A stretch of 64,000 bases of DNA, taken from a virus. Below, in pieces: positions 57,445-63,861 of the stretch (position 1 is the first letter of the stretch; the number at the start of each line of letters is the position of its first letter). A program made the position numbers and the translations under genes. The stretch is taken from the IMG/VR virus record IMGVR_UViG_3300020421_000005, positions 48,725 to 112,724 of that record. The stretch is one strand, 5' to 3'. The notes below the pieces were generated by a model. That model had not been told where the DNA came from. It worked only from the letters and a program-made list of their open reading frames with translations, and searched no databases.

Positions 57445-57698
57445 TGAACAAAACAAACAAAGATACCTTACTCAAGGCACAAAACATGACTGACAAACAG
57501 TTTGCTGCTCTTAAGGAATACTATGTTGAGCGAATTGTTGATAATATGTCAATGAAGGACTTGATAATCTACGTTACTGACGATATGCAAAGATGGATAG
57601 ATGACCAAACATTTAATGATGCTATGGTAGAAATTGAAGAGTATTTTGATGAATACTTTACAGATACTATAGCGGAGGTTATAGAGAATGTTCAGTAA
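57444..57698 (+). CDS. Early acidic protein (84 aa)
   Basis: Starts MNKTNKDTLLKAQNMTDKQFAALKEYYVERIVDNMSMKDLIIYV. Helical, acidic C-terminus. Overlaps the next by 11 bases. Confidence 0.73.
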   Translation: MNKTNKDTLLKAQNMTDKQFAALKEYYVERIVDNMSMKDLIIYVTDDMQRWIDDQTFNDAMVEIEEYFDEYFTDTIAEVIENVQ

Positions 57699-57849
57699 TG
57701 ATGAATTAAAAACTATTCATAAGTCACTTGATGATTATATAAGTGATTATGAAGAAATGGATAGTACAAAAATTGCACCTATTTTATTCAAAATAGAGGA
57801 CATATTAACCAATAGAGGCGTTTTTATTGAGGGCACTAATGATGACTAA
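57688..57849 (+). CDS. Early hypothetical protein (53 aa)
   Basis: Starts MFSNDELKTIHKSLDDYISDYEEMD; acidic helical. Overlaps the next by 8 bases. Confidence 0.66.
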   Translation: MFSNDELKTIHKSLDDYISDYEEMDSTKIAPILFKIEDILTNRGVFIEGTNDD

Positions 57850-58012
57850 GTATCAACAAATCAAAGAGTATGTAGATGACCACGTTAAGTATTATGCTTT
57901 TTACCCTTTTGATATTGTACTCAATATGGATACAGAGCAAGAAGAAACTCTTACTTATGATGAGTATTGGCATATTCTAAAGAACAAATCAACCTATGAT
58001 GTGACAGTTTGA
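57842..58012 (+). CDS. Early hypothetical protein (56 aa)
   Basis: Starts MTKYQQIKEYVDDHVKYYAFYPFDIVLNMD. An ATG at 57839 is an alternative. Its stop is exactly in the loop of hairpin 10. Confidence 0.7.
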   Translation: MTKYQQIKEYVDDHVKYYAFYPFDIVLNMDTEQEETLTYDEYWHILKNKSTYDVTV

Positions 58013-58058
58013 TTACTGTCACAATGGTGGTTGTTATCGTGTATGACTGCTCTATAAT
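58000..58058 (+). promoter_or_regulatory. Early cassette 10: covaried stop-in-loop hairpin and promoter
   Basis: TGTGACAGT (58000-58008) and ACTGTCACA (58015-58023) pair perfectly; the loop TTGATT holds the TGA stop. Both arms differ from the GTGCCA/TGGCAC form, so pairing is kept. TTGTTA (58031), 16 bases, TATAAT (58053-58058). Confidence 0.78.
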
Positions 58059-58081
58059 AGTATTATAACAAACAAACAAAC

Positions 58082-58258
58082 ATGATTTACTACAGAAATC
58101 CAAATACTAACTCAATCACTCTTACTTTTGATAGTGGTAGAGTATCTGATCTAAAGAGTGCTTTAGACTTCGCTATTGATAATGACACTTCACTAGGTAT
58201 TAGTGATGTTGTTGACCTTACTTGCATGAGTGATCTATTAGAGGAGGCATTATCATGA
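58082..58258 (+). CDS. Early hypothetical protein (58 aa)
   Basis: Starts MIYYRNPNTNSITLTFDSGRVSDLKSALDFA. Starts 4 bases after an AACAAACAAACAAA leader, without Shine-Dalgarno. Overlaps the next by 4 bases. Confidence 0.7.
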   Translation: MIYYRNPNTNSITLTFDSGRVSDLKSALDFAIDNDTSLGISDVVDLTCMSDLLEEALS

Positions 58259-58527
58259 AATTTGCAATTAGAGAACTTGAGTACTTGTTAGAGTGTTTAC
58301 AATTCCATTATGCAGAGCATAGTGATGATAAACGTCAATACATGGCACTTAATTGTGAACTATCATATAGAATTGATAGAGACTTGAGACAACAAAAAGA
58401 AGTTTATCGTTTACAAGGGCGTGAGTATAAAGGTTTACAATCAGTTGTTAATGACCCTGACCCTTACGGACTAGAATCAATTACTGAAGGAGATTATGAT
58501 GGCGAGGGAAACTGGATTCATGAATAG
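58255..58527 (+). CDS. Early hypothetical protein (90 aa)
   Basis: Starts MKFAIRELEYLLECLQFHYAEHSDDKRQYMALNCEL; helical N-terminus, acidic end. GAGGAGG ribosome site in the preceding gene. Confidence 0.75.
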   Translation: MKFAIRELEYLLECLQFHYAEHSDDKRQYMALNCELSYRIDRDLRQQKEVYRLQGREYKGLQSVVNDPDPYGLESITEGDYDGEGNWIHE

Positions 58528-58738
58528 TATTAAATTAGATGTTAGTTTAACTGAACTAAGTATCATTAATTGCGCTCTTGATGACTATTACGGTAGTATG
58601 GTAGATTACTACCGCACTAGCGAATATCATGAAGTTAAAGAGATTAAATCAATTAAAGATAGAGTAGATGCTCTCACATTCAAAGAGCAAGAGAAAGTAG
58701 CAAAGAACAAGGCAAAGCAACCTACACCAGAATGGTAG
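58520..58738 (+). CDS. Early hypothetical protein (72 aa)
   Basis: Starts MNSIKLDVSLTELSIINCALDDYYGSMVDYY and ends in a lysine-rich helix. A longer frame from 58496 lies in the preceding gene. SLTELSIINCAL matches the early LTxxEFNLLxEAL start motif. Confidence 0.72.
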   Translation: MNSIKLDVSLTELSIINCALDDYYGSMVDYYRTSEYHEVKEIKSIKDRVDALTFKEQEKVAKNKAKQPTPEW

Positions 58739-58750
58739 GAGAGTCAACCA

Positions 58751-58813
58751 ATAGTGTGCCAGTTTGATTAGTGGCACACTATATGTTGTTATTGTATTTC
58801 ATGCTACTATAAT
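58751..58813 (+). promoter_or_regulatory. Early cassette 11: perfect 11-bp hairpin and promoter
   Basis: ATAGTGTGCCA (58751-58761) and TGGCACACTAT (58772-58782) pair over 11 bp. TATAAT at 58808-58813. Confidence 0.75.
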
Positions 58814-58840
58814 GATAGTATAACAAACAAACAAACAATT

Positions 58841-59113
58841 ATGCAATTTCAATCTGAATCACTCAATACAGTTGTTGATTACTTTGAAGTAAAGGACTGG
58901 CGCAATAATGTTAGTAAGAACGCTAGACTTAAGGTAGTCACATTTAAAGGTAAAACAGCAGAGAAAACCGCAATCAACGTGTATGACATGGCGGAGGAGA
59001 TCGACATTTTACTAGAAAATAACTATGCTGTTACTGTTAATACTAAAAGACCTGCTCAGTTTATGTCTAGTAGGACAATCGAAGAAGTGGCACAATCTAG
59101 AACTGGATTCTAG
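58841..59113 (+). CDS. Early hypothetical protein (90 aa)
   Basis: Starts MQFQSESLNTVVDYFEVKDWRNNVSKNARLKVVTFKG. A pure AACAAACAAACAAACAATT leader precedes the ATG. Mixed alpha/beta. Unknown. Confidence 0.75.
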   Translation: MQFQSESLNTVVDYFEVKDWRNNVSKNARLKVVTFKGKTAEKTAINVYDMAEEIDILLENNYAVTVNTKRPAQFMSSRTIEEVAQSRTGF

Positions 59114-59123
59114 ATTTATCCAC

Positions 59124-59129
59124 TATAAT
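59124..59129 (+). promoter_or_regulatory. Early promoter 12 (TATAAT only)
   Basis: TATAAT followed by the standard AGTAATATAACAAACAAACA leader. No TGGCACA hairpin here; the -35 is not clear. Confidence 0.55.
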
Positions 59130-59151
59130 AGTAATATAACAAACAAACATT

Positions 59152-59412
59152 ATGACAACTATTGAAATTCTACAAGAGCAACTTAAACAACTTAAGATAA
59201 TCGCTCAAGAGCAACTTAAGAATGAACCACAGCACCCTAGGCACAAGTTTGCTTATACTATCGTAGTAAGTGACCACCCACTTGGTTATCATGAGCACTA
59301 TACTAATGATTTAAAAACAGCGAAGAAAAGTTGTTTAGAGTGGGCGCAAGATTATGGTTCAGCAAGTGTTGAGAATTCTAAGACATTTGAGACAGTATGG
59401 AGCGTAAGATAA
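59152..59412 (+). CDS. Early hypothetical protein (86 aa)
   Basis: Starts MTTIEILQEQLKQLKIIAQEQLKNEPQHPRHKFAYTIVVSDH. Helical start, beta C-terminus. Overlaps the next ATG by 1 base. Confidence 0.74.
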   Translation: MTTIEILQEQLKQLKIIAQEQLKNEPQHPRHKFAYTIVVSDHPLGYHEHYTNDLKTAKKSCLEWAQDYGSASVENSKTFETVWSVR

Positions 59413-59594
59413 TGAAAGTATCAGAACTAATCGAAACACTATCAAATTATGATATGAATGATAGTATTACATTTTACTATCTTAAAAATGATGTTCTAAC
59501 TAATTGTCAATTAGAGAGCACTTGTTGGTATCCTGATATGGGTATTGAGTTTACTGTACAAGATACAGGCGAGATACTAGAGGAGGCAGAGTAA
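59412..59594 (+). CDS. Early hypothetical protein (60 aa)
   Basis: Starts MKVSELIETLSNYDMNDSITFYYLKNDVLTNC. The KVSELIExLSxYDxND start is common in small phage proteins. 1-base overlaps. Confidence 0.73.
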   Translation: MKVSELIETLSNYDMNDSITFYYLKNDVLTNCQLESTCWYPDMGIEFTVQDTGEILEEAE

Positions 59595-59839
59595 TGTCAT
59601 ATTGTGATGTATGTGGCAACTTTGATTATTCCCATATAGAGGATATGGAAGAGCATGAAATCGAAAAAGAGAAATTTTCGATAGATTATCAACCTGACTT
59701 ATATTACTATTGGGATAATCCTATAGAGGAGGATTATGATTGGCGAGATACCATGCCCGAAGCAGATTGCTTATGCGAGATATGCTTTGATATACTCAAT
59801 GATGAGAAGAAAATCAAGTGGAAGTGTGCCAGTTGTTAA
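59594..59839 (+). CDS. Early zinc-ribbon-like protein (81 aa)
   Basis: Starts MSYCDVCGNFDYSH, with CDVC (4-7), CLCEIC (about 69-74) and a final CASC. Cys pairs at both ends could hold zinc. The last four codons (TGT GCC AGT TGT) encode the left arm of hairpin 13 and the stop is in the loop. Confidence 0.74.
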   Translation: MSYCDVCGNFDYSHIEDMEEHEIEKEKFSIDYQPDLYYYWDNPIEEDYDWRDTMPEADCLCEICFDILNDEKKIKWKCASC

Positions 59840-59883
59840 AGTGGCACAGTGGTGGTTGAAATTGGTATTCACTGCCCTATAAT
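59825..59883 (+). promoter_or_regulatory. Early cassette 13: stop-in-loop hairpin and promoter
   Basis: TGTGCCA (59825-59831) and TGGCACA (59842-59848) around stop TAA; GGTGG-T-TGAA with TTCA-CTGCC covers TTGAAA (59856); 16 bases; TATAAT (59878-59883). Confidence 0.76.
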
Positions 59884-59910
59884 GATAGTATAACAAACAA
59901 ACAAACAACT

Positions 59911-60141
59911 ATGACGATTCAAGAGTACAAAGAACTATGTAAAAAGGACGTTTTGAGAATTGGTCAAGATATTACAGAGATCAAACTTGGAACTACAGTT
60001 CAATCAAAAATACATGATGAACTAGAGGGCGAAGTGGTTATTCTTGATAGAAGTAATGACTATGCTGTTATCAAAACTTGGATAACTGACTATGAATTTC
60101 AAACAGTTGAATGCTTCCTATCTGACTTGGAGGCAGTTTAA
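59911..60141 (+). CDS. Early hypothetical protein (76 aa)
   Basis: Starts MTIQEYKELCKKDVLRIGQDITEIKLGTTVQSKIHD; likely small beta barrel with acidic end. AACAAACAAACAAACAACT leader. Confidence 0.74.
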   Translation: MTIQEYKELCKKDVLRIGQDITEIKLGTTVQSKIHDELEGEVVILDRSNDYAVIKTWITDYEFQTVECFLSDLEAV

Positions 60142-60275
60142 TGAGTTATACTACTGAAGAGTTTAACAAAGATGTTAAAAAACTTAGAGACTTAATCGCT
60201 AAGTGTGAAGAGTTAGAAGAGAAAAAGCAAACAAAATACTGCTATAAACCTTACCGCACAATTCACAATTACTAA
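60141..60275 (+). CDS. 44-residue charged helical protein
   Basis: Starts MSYTTEEFNKDVKKLRDLIAKCEELEEKK; single helix with two Cys. 1-base overlap with the gene before. Confidence 0.62.
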   Translation: MSYTTEEFNKDVKKLRDLIAKCEELEEKKQTKYCYKPYRTIHNY

Positions 60276-60278
60276 ATC

Positions 60279-60620
60279 ATGAATACTGAACAAAAACAAG
60301 TAGTTGATGCTCTTAATCAACGTAAGTATTTGAAATTGAATACTGGATTAAGAATTGAAGCAATAGACTCTAGAATTACTGGACTCTATGCTTATGGGCG
60401 CAAATTTGCGGAAGTTGTTTATAAAAACGATTTTCTAGTTGATGTTACCAGTAATGAGACTAATTTTGAAATTGAAGAGTTTTTAACATTTTACATTAAG
60501 TCTAATGTAGCAGACACTTGGAAGAAGTTTATAAACAAAATGATATTTTCAAACTACCTCGGAATGGGCGTAGAGTCAACCGATAGTGTGCCACTAATCA
60601 AAGTGGCACAAGCAGTGTAG
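60279..60620 (+). CDS. Early hypothetical protein (113 aa)
   Basis: Starts MNTEQKQVVDALNQRKYLKLNTGLRIEAIDSRITGL. Its C-terminus VPLIKVAQAV is encoded by the full hairpin 14 (GTGCCACT ... AGTGGCAC), and its stop lies in the second hairpin. Unknown function. Confidence 0.74.
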   Translation: MNTEQKQVVDALNQRKYLKLNTGLRIEAIDSRITGLYAYGRKFAEVVYKNDFLVDVTSNETNFEIEEFLTFYIKSNVADTWKKFINKMIFSNYLGMGVESTDSVPLIKVAQAV

Positions 60621-60645
60621 ATTTTTGATCTCACTGCCCTATAAT
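60587..60645 (+). promoter_or_regulatory. Early cassette 14: two hairpins and TATAAT
   Basis: TGTGCCACT (60587-60595) and AGTGGCACA (60602-60610) pair perfectly with loop AATCAA. A second hairpin GCAGTG-T-AGAT-TTTTG-ATCT-CACTGC (60612-60637) follows. TATAAT at 60640-60645. Confidence 0.78.
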
Positions 60646-60672
60646 AAGTGTATAACAAACAAACAAACAACT

Positions 60673-60891
60673 ATGACCAAAACAGAACGATTAATCAACA
60701 GAATCAAAGAAGTAGAGAACTTTGAAAATGTTGCATGGGTATGCAAAGACTTTACCGATTTTTGCTTTGAAGTAGCAGAGTGGGGCGTAGATCACGCTGC
60801 TGGTGTTGATTTTGATGATCCTGACCTTGATAGAGTCGCACTTGATAATGCTATCGCTTCAATCGGTTTACCACCTAGTGAGTGCTTATAA
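60673..60891 (+). CDS. Early acidic protein (72 aa)
   Basis: Starts MTKTERLINRIKEVENFENVAWVCKDFTDFCFEVAEWGVDH. The frame extends to 60625 only across the promoter. Acidic, helical. Confidence 0.73.
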   Translation: MTKTERLINRIKEVENFENVAWVCKDFTDFCFEVAEWGVDHAAGVDFDDPDLDRVALDNAIASIGLPPSECL

Positions 60892-61016
60892 TGGATACTT
60901 ACACAGAAATTATGAAGTGTTGGGAAGGTGTTGATGAGGAGCACGCTACCACTTCATTTGAATTCGGTCTTATGAATGACCTTTACTATCAACTATTCGC
61001 TCCAATTTACGATTAA
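60891..61016 (+). CDS. 41-residue acidic protein
   Basis: Starts MDTYTEIMKCWEGVDEEHATTSFEFG. 1-base overlap with the preceding gene. Unknown. Confidence 0.6.
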   Translation: MDTYTEIMKCWEGVDEEHATTSFEFGLMNDLYYQLFAPIYD

Positions 61017-61021
61017 AAACT

Positions 61022-61186
61022 ATGTCTTGTTTACAGAATGAAGCAATCCTAGAGTCCTTATATGAGGAATCACTAGAAGAAATCGAACAGTTTTACAAAA
61101 TGAAAAACAAAACTGTTTCAGTAGATCAAATTGATGAAGAAGCAATTAAACTTGCTATGAAGCGTTTTGAGGATATGATTCAATGA
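61022..61186 (+). CDS. 54-residue acidic helical protein
   Basis: Starts MSCLQNEAILESLYEESLEEIEQFYKMKN. Overlaps the next by 4 bases. Unknown. Confidence 0.63.
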   Translation: MSCLQNEAILESLYEESLEEIEQFYKMKNKTVSVDQIDEEAIKLAMKRFEDMIQ

Positions 61187-61320
61187 TCTCAAAAGAGTTA
61201 ATCGAACTTGCTGACCAGTATGAAGGCAACCTATTGAACTATTTTTGCGGTATGTCACCCAAAGAAAGTAAAAAGTTTAATCAATTCATCAAAAACAACA
61301 AAAGGAGGAAACACTCATGA
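61183..61320 (+). CDS. 45-residue basic-tailed protein
   Basis: Starts MISKELIELADQYEGNLLNYFCGMS and ends NNKRRKHS. The AAAGGAGG inside its end is the ribosome site of the next gene. Confidence 0.62.
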   Translation: MISKELIELADQYEGNLLNYFCGMSPKESKKFNQFIKNNKRRKHS

Positions 61321-61580
61321 ACACAGAGGCATTAAGTGACATTCAAACAACAGTTAAATTATCATTCTATCAGTTACAACTGATTCAAGAGTTAGTATCA
61401 GTAGAATATGAAAAAGAGATTATAGAAAACTATTGGACGGAAGAATGTAATGAATACAATGCCATAAACACCAGTATTGAACGTGCTTTAAAGCGTGTAA
61501 AGACTAAGCATAGTGATAAGATTAAACCCTCTAATTATGATTATGTAATCCCAGAGTATGTTCCCACCAGACAATTTTAA
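61317..61580 (+). CDS. Early hypothetical protein (87 aa)
   Basis: Starts MNTEALSDIQTTVKLSFYQLQLIQELVSVEYEKEI. Strong Shine-Dalgarno (AAAGGAGG). The TVKLSFYQLQLIQELV start resembles VTLTDKQFNLLSEAL of the 52537 gene. Last gene before a 320-base gap. Confidence 0.74.
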   Translation: MNTEALSDIQTTVKLSFYQLQLIQELVSVEYEKEIIENYWTEECNEYNAINTSIERALKRVKTKHSDKIKPSNYDYVIPEYVPTRQF

Positions 61581-61711
61581 TGAGTAATTAATCGTCTTTA
61601 ATTGTTACTTAGTGGCATAAGTGAGTTGTTTGTTAATCACTTAGTAAGACCACTAACTAACAATTTTATCGTGCTATTCGTCTTTATTAGTATTACATAT
61701 ATGAAAGTCAC

Positions 61712-61739
61712 TTCGAGGCGAACGCCCGAAATTTTTTTC
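61712..61739 (+). terminator. Rho-independent terminator
   Basis: TTCG(A)GGC and GCCCGAA pair around loop GAAC, followed by ATTTTTTT. Confidence 0.82.
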
Positions 61740-61807
61740 TATAAGTAACACATAAGAACCGCAATCGTGGTCACGTTAAGATTACATAACACTGCCATGT
61801 TTCCCCA

Positions 61808-61814
61808 CTAAATA
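61808..61814 (+). promoter_or_regulatory. Possible late promoter box
   Basis: CTAAATA, 87 bases before the ATG at 61901; it may add late expression to an early gene. Confidence 0.3.
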
Positions 61815-61845
61815 ACATCATAGTAGAGGAAATATGCGTGCTTAG

Positions 61846-61874
61846 TTGACATTTAGTGCAATATCTGGTAGAAT
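61846..61874 (+). promoter_or_regulatory. Sigma70 promoter TTGACA-17-TAGAAT
   Basis: TTGACA (61846-61851) and TAGAAT (61869-61874), 17-base spacer. Confidence 0.72.
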
Positions 61875-61900
61875 TAAATGTAATCCACCGCCTCAATCTT

Positions 61901-62107
61901 ATGACTTCTCAATCACAATCAGTAACCCGCTATCGTGTTACTTTAGACTTTACAGTTAGTGAAGCAAACTGTAATCCACCGAGTAACTGGAACTGGAATA
62001 AGTTACTTGAATTAAATGATAGTGACGGAGAGAGAGTTAAGTCGTTATATGTAGAAAATCTGGGACAAATTGCCATTACTAAGTGTAGCAATAAGGAGGC
62101 AGTCTGA
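61901..62107 (+). CDS. Hypothetical protein (68 aa)
   Basis: Starts MTSQSQSVTRYRVTLDFTVSEANCNPPSNWNWNKLLEL. The frame is open to 61856 but that would begin in the promoter. Beta start, helical end. 1-base overlap with the next. Confidence 0.72.
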   Translation: MTSQSQSVTRYRVTLDFTVSEANCNPPSNWNWNKLLELNDSDGERVKSLYVENLGQIAITKCSNKEAV

Positions 62108-62250
62108 TGGAGAAAGTTACACATAAGGAGAAAGTTACGGAAACAAGTGAAGCATTCGTTAAGAGATTATCTGAAGGTTTAGATGATATAGAGGAACAAA
62201 TTTACCCAGACTATGCTATAGAAATTGACATTGAATCGTATGACCCTTGA
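62107..62250 (+). CDS. 47-residue acidic protein
   Basis: Starts MEKVTHKEKVTETSEAFVKRLSEGLDDIEEQI. Overlaps the next by 11 bases. Confidence 0.62.
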   Translation: MEKVTHKEKVTETSEAFVKRLSEGLDDIEEQIYPDYAIEIDIESYDP

Positions 62251-62434
62251 TAACATTGAAACAATGCTAAATGCCCCACTATTTGATAAGAATGAAATGG
62301 CACTTATCAAGTTATTAGTATTAGAATCACTTAGTAAGTATGACTCACTAAGTAACAACAATACAGAGGGAAATATCTATAAGTTACTAACACAAATTAA
62401 GACAAAAGTACATGAATTAAGTAATGAATTGTAA
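62240..62434 (+). CDS. Helical hypothetical protein (64 aa)
   Basis: Starts MTLDNIETMLNAPLFDKNEMALIKLLVLESL; helical throughout. TTG at 62225 is a less likely start. Confidence 0.68.
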   Translation: MTLDNIETMLNAPLFDKNEMALIKLLVLESLSKYDSLSNNNTEGNIYKLLTQIKTKVHELSNEL

Positions 62435-62545
62435 GGCACTTTGATTTTTTCATTAACATTTAAAAAAGGTAAAATAAACATATAAGTGTTTATTATCTCT
62501 TTATGTTAAATGAAGCAATTAATGTGAGTTTTTATAGACATCTTG

Positions 62546-62632
62546 GCGGGCATTATAACACAGAATGCTCAGAAAGTCAACGAGTACTGTGCCACTTTAT
62601 GCACTGGCACACTAGGACTTGACTGTGCCCGT
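62546..62632. repeat. Nested inverted repeat, three stems
   Basis: GCGGGCA (62546-62552) with TGCCCGT (62626-62632); inside it AGTCAA (62575-62580) with TTGACT (62619-62624); innermost TGTGCCA (62588-62594) with TGGCACA (62605-62611). The three stems are strictly nested. Confidence 0.7.
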
Positions 62633-62780
62633 CAAATGTGCCATAGGGATTCCGTAACATTCTGATACAATTATTGCGGAGCAGGGTGAGTGTCGAATAG
62701 TTTATAGATCCTACCCCGAATCTCTTATAACCCTATTATAGGGCATGAGAGGAAATTGTCAACCACTTTGTAAGCATCAG

Positions 62781-62839
62781 TGTGCCACTTTAAGAACTGG
62801 CACATGGCCTGTTGTTTTGTGCTTTCACGGTACTATAAT
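62781..62839 (+). promoter_or_regulatory. Early cassette 15: hairpin and promoter
   Basis: TGTGCCA (62781-62787) and TGGCACA (62798-62804) hairpin; TATAAT (62834-62839); then AACATAACAAACACAGG leader. Confidence 0.7.
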
Positions 62840-62867
62840 AAGAACATAACAAACACAGGTAACACAC

Positions 62868-63209
62868 ATGAGAAAAATCGAATCAGACATGAACGCTGCA
62901 ATCCGCAACCGCTCTGACTTTCGCTCATCTAATACTACTGTAGAGAACGCTTTCAACACCGCTACAAACCAGATGGAAGCAATCGTAAAACTTCATGGCA
63001 ACCACATTGCGACTGTAACCAATGATACACTGGTACTCTTTGATGGCGGTTGGCAATCTAATACAACTAAGAGCAGATTGAACGCTCTTATTAATGAATT
63101 CACAGACGGCACACAGAATGGCGTATTTCAAAAGAATTGGGAATGGTTCGTAACTGCTTCTGGCATTACTCATGATTTCGCTGATGGGTTCGAGTTGGCG
63201 GTTGCTTAA
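62868..63209 (+). CDS. Hypothetical protein (113 aa)
   Basis: Starts MRKIESDMNAAIRNRSDFRSSNTTVENAFNTATNQMEAIVKLHGNHIATV and contains LFDGGWQSNTTKSRLNALINEF. The pattern recurs in marine phages. More Asn/Arg-rich and less acidic than the early genes to the left. Confidence 0.78.
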   Translation: MRKIESDMNAAIRNRSDFRSSNTTVENAFNTATNQMEAIVKLHGNHIATVTNDTLVLFDGGWQSNTTKSRLNALINEFTDGTQNGVFQKNWEWFVTASGITHDFADGFELAVA

Positions 63210-63210
63210 C

Positions 63211-63253
63211 TGGCACATAGGGGGCACTATTGCTCCCTTTTTTCTTTTATAAT
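63211..63253 (+). promoter_or_regulatory. Early cassette 16: TGGCACA box, terminator, TATAAT
   Basis: TGGCACA (63211-63217), intrinsic terminator (63220-63243), TATAAT (63248-63253). The terminator occupies the position of the second dyad in other cassettes. Confidence 0.72.
63220..63243 (+). terminator. Rho-independent terminator in cassette 16
   Basis: GGGGGCA-CTAT-TGCTCCC then TTTTTT. Confidence 0.85.
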
Positions 63254-63275
63254 GGACCTAATCAAACAAACACAC

Positions 63276-63485
63276 ATGGCAAACAACATCAAACAACAAA
63301 CACGCTTAAAGACATCATCTGGCAGAGTAGTCACATATACGGTCCTAAAGAGAAGCAATGCTGGTGCCACAATGGCAAGGCGCTCATGGAATAACGCTGC
63401 TCCTAAAGGCAGTTTCATGCACAATGGCATGGCAGTACACGCTGCTAGTATAAACACAGGCAGCAAGGTAAGTAAAGCAATCTAG
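63276..63485 (+). CDS. Basic hypothetical protein (69 aa)
   Basis: Starts MANNIKQQTRLKTSSGRVVTYTVLKRSNAGATMARRSW; small, basic, glycine/asparagine-rich, as a nucleic-acid binder could be. The ATG at 63252 overlaps TATAAT, so 63276 is used. Confidence 0.74.
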   Translation: MANNIKQQTRLKTSSGRVVTYTVLKRSNAGATMARRSWNNAAPKGSFMHNGMAVHAASINTGSKVSKAI

Positions 63486-63508
63486 TGCCACTTTGGTAAC
63501 TGTCACAT

Positions 63509-63543
63509 AAGGGGCATACATTACCCCTTTTTTAATGTACAAT
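63509..63543 (+). promoter_or_regulatory. Early cassette 17: terminator and TACAAT promoter
   Basis: GTGCCA (63485) and TGTCAC (63501) form a weak hairpin after the stop. AAGGGG/CCCCTT with T-run is a terminator (63509-63533). TACAAT (63538-63543), then AACATAACAAACAAGGACC leader. Confidence 0.65.
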
Positions 63544-63569
63544 AAGAACATAACAAACAAGGACCAATT

Positions 63570-63785
63570 ATGTTCACAGTATTAGACATTAAACTAGACT
63601 TTACACAGTTCCCACACTTTGACACACAGGACCAAGAATATGCCACGGAGTTATGCCTAGGCGAATATGAGGCACTCGACGTGCTAAACGTGGTCCACAG
63701 AGTAGAGGAACTCTTTAAGTTTCCAGTACTTGAGGCGATTATATCATATAACGGTTATAATGTTCACGTTAATAGGACAGTTTAA
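63570..63785 (+). CDS. Early hypothetical protein (71 aa)
   Basis: Starts MFTVLDIKLDFTQFPHFDTQDQEYATELCLGEYEALDVLNVVHRV. GGACC upstream is a weak ribosome site. The stop is in the loop of hairpin 18. Confidence 0.74.
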   Translation: MFTVLDIKLDFTQFPHFDTQDQEYATELCLGEYEALDVLNVVHRVEELFKFPVLEAIISYNGYNVHVNRTV

Positions 63786-63831
63786 CAACTGTCACATGGC
63801 CTCACATATGTGGGGTCTTTGTGATTATAAT
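63776..63831 (+). promoter_or_regulatory. Early cassette 18: stop-in-loop hairpin and promoter
   Basis: GACAGTT (63776-63782) and AACTGTC (63787-63793) with loop TAAC holding the stop TAA. A second hairpin CCTCACA-TA-TGTGGGG follows; TATAAT at 63826-63831. Confidence 0.76.
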
Positions 63832-63861
63832 AAGTACATAACAAACAAACACTTTTGCCTT

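Larger units (their letters stand above)
61581..61900 (+). other. Intergenic region with terminator and promoter
   Basis: About 320 bases without a supported gene. It holds CTTAGTAAG/CACTTAG-type AT-rich repeats, a terminator at 61712, a late-type CTAAATA at 61808 and a sigma70 promoter at 61846. It divides two early blocks. Confidence 0.6.
62435..62867 (+). other. 433-base intergenic region, AT-rich then GC-structured
   Basis: No supported gene. The first 90 bases are very AT-rich (AAAAAAGG, TTTATTATC). Then a nested inverted repeat (62546-62632), a CCCTATTATAGGG dyad near 62732, and cassette 15. It could be a regulatory or replication site, or encode an untranslated RNA; no function is shown. 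Confidence 0.55.

Noticed and set aside
63252-63275. Upstream start MDLIKQTH for the 63276 gene
   Set aside because: Its ATG overlaps the -10 TATAAT; the ATG after the ACAAACA leader is used.
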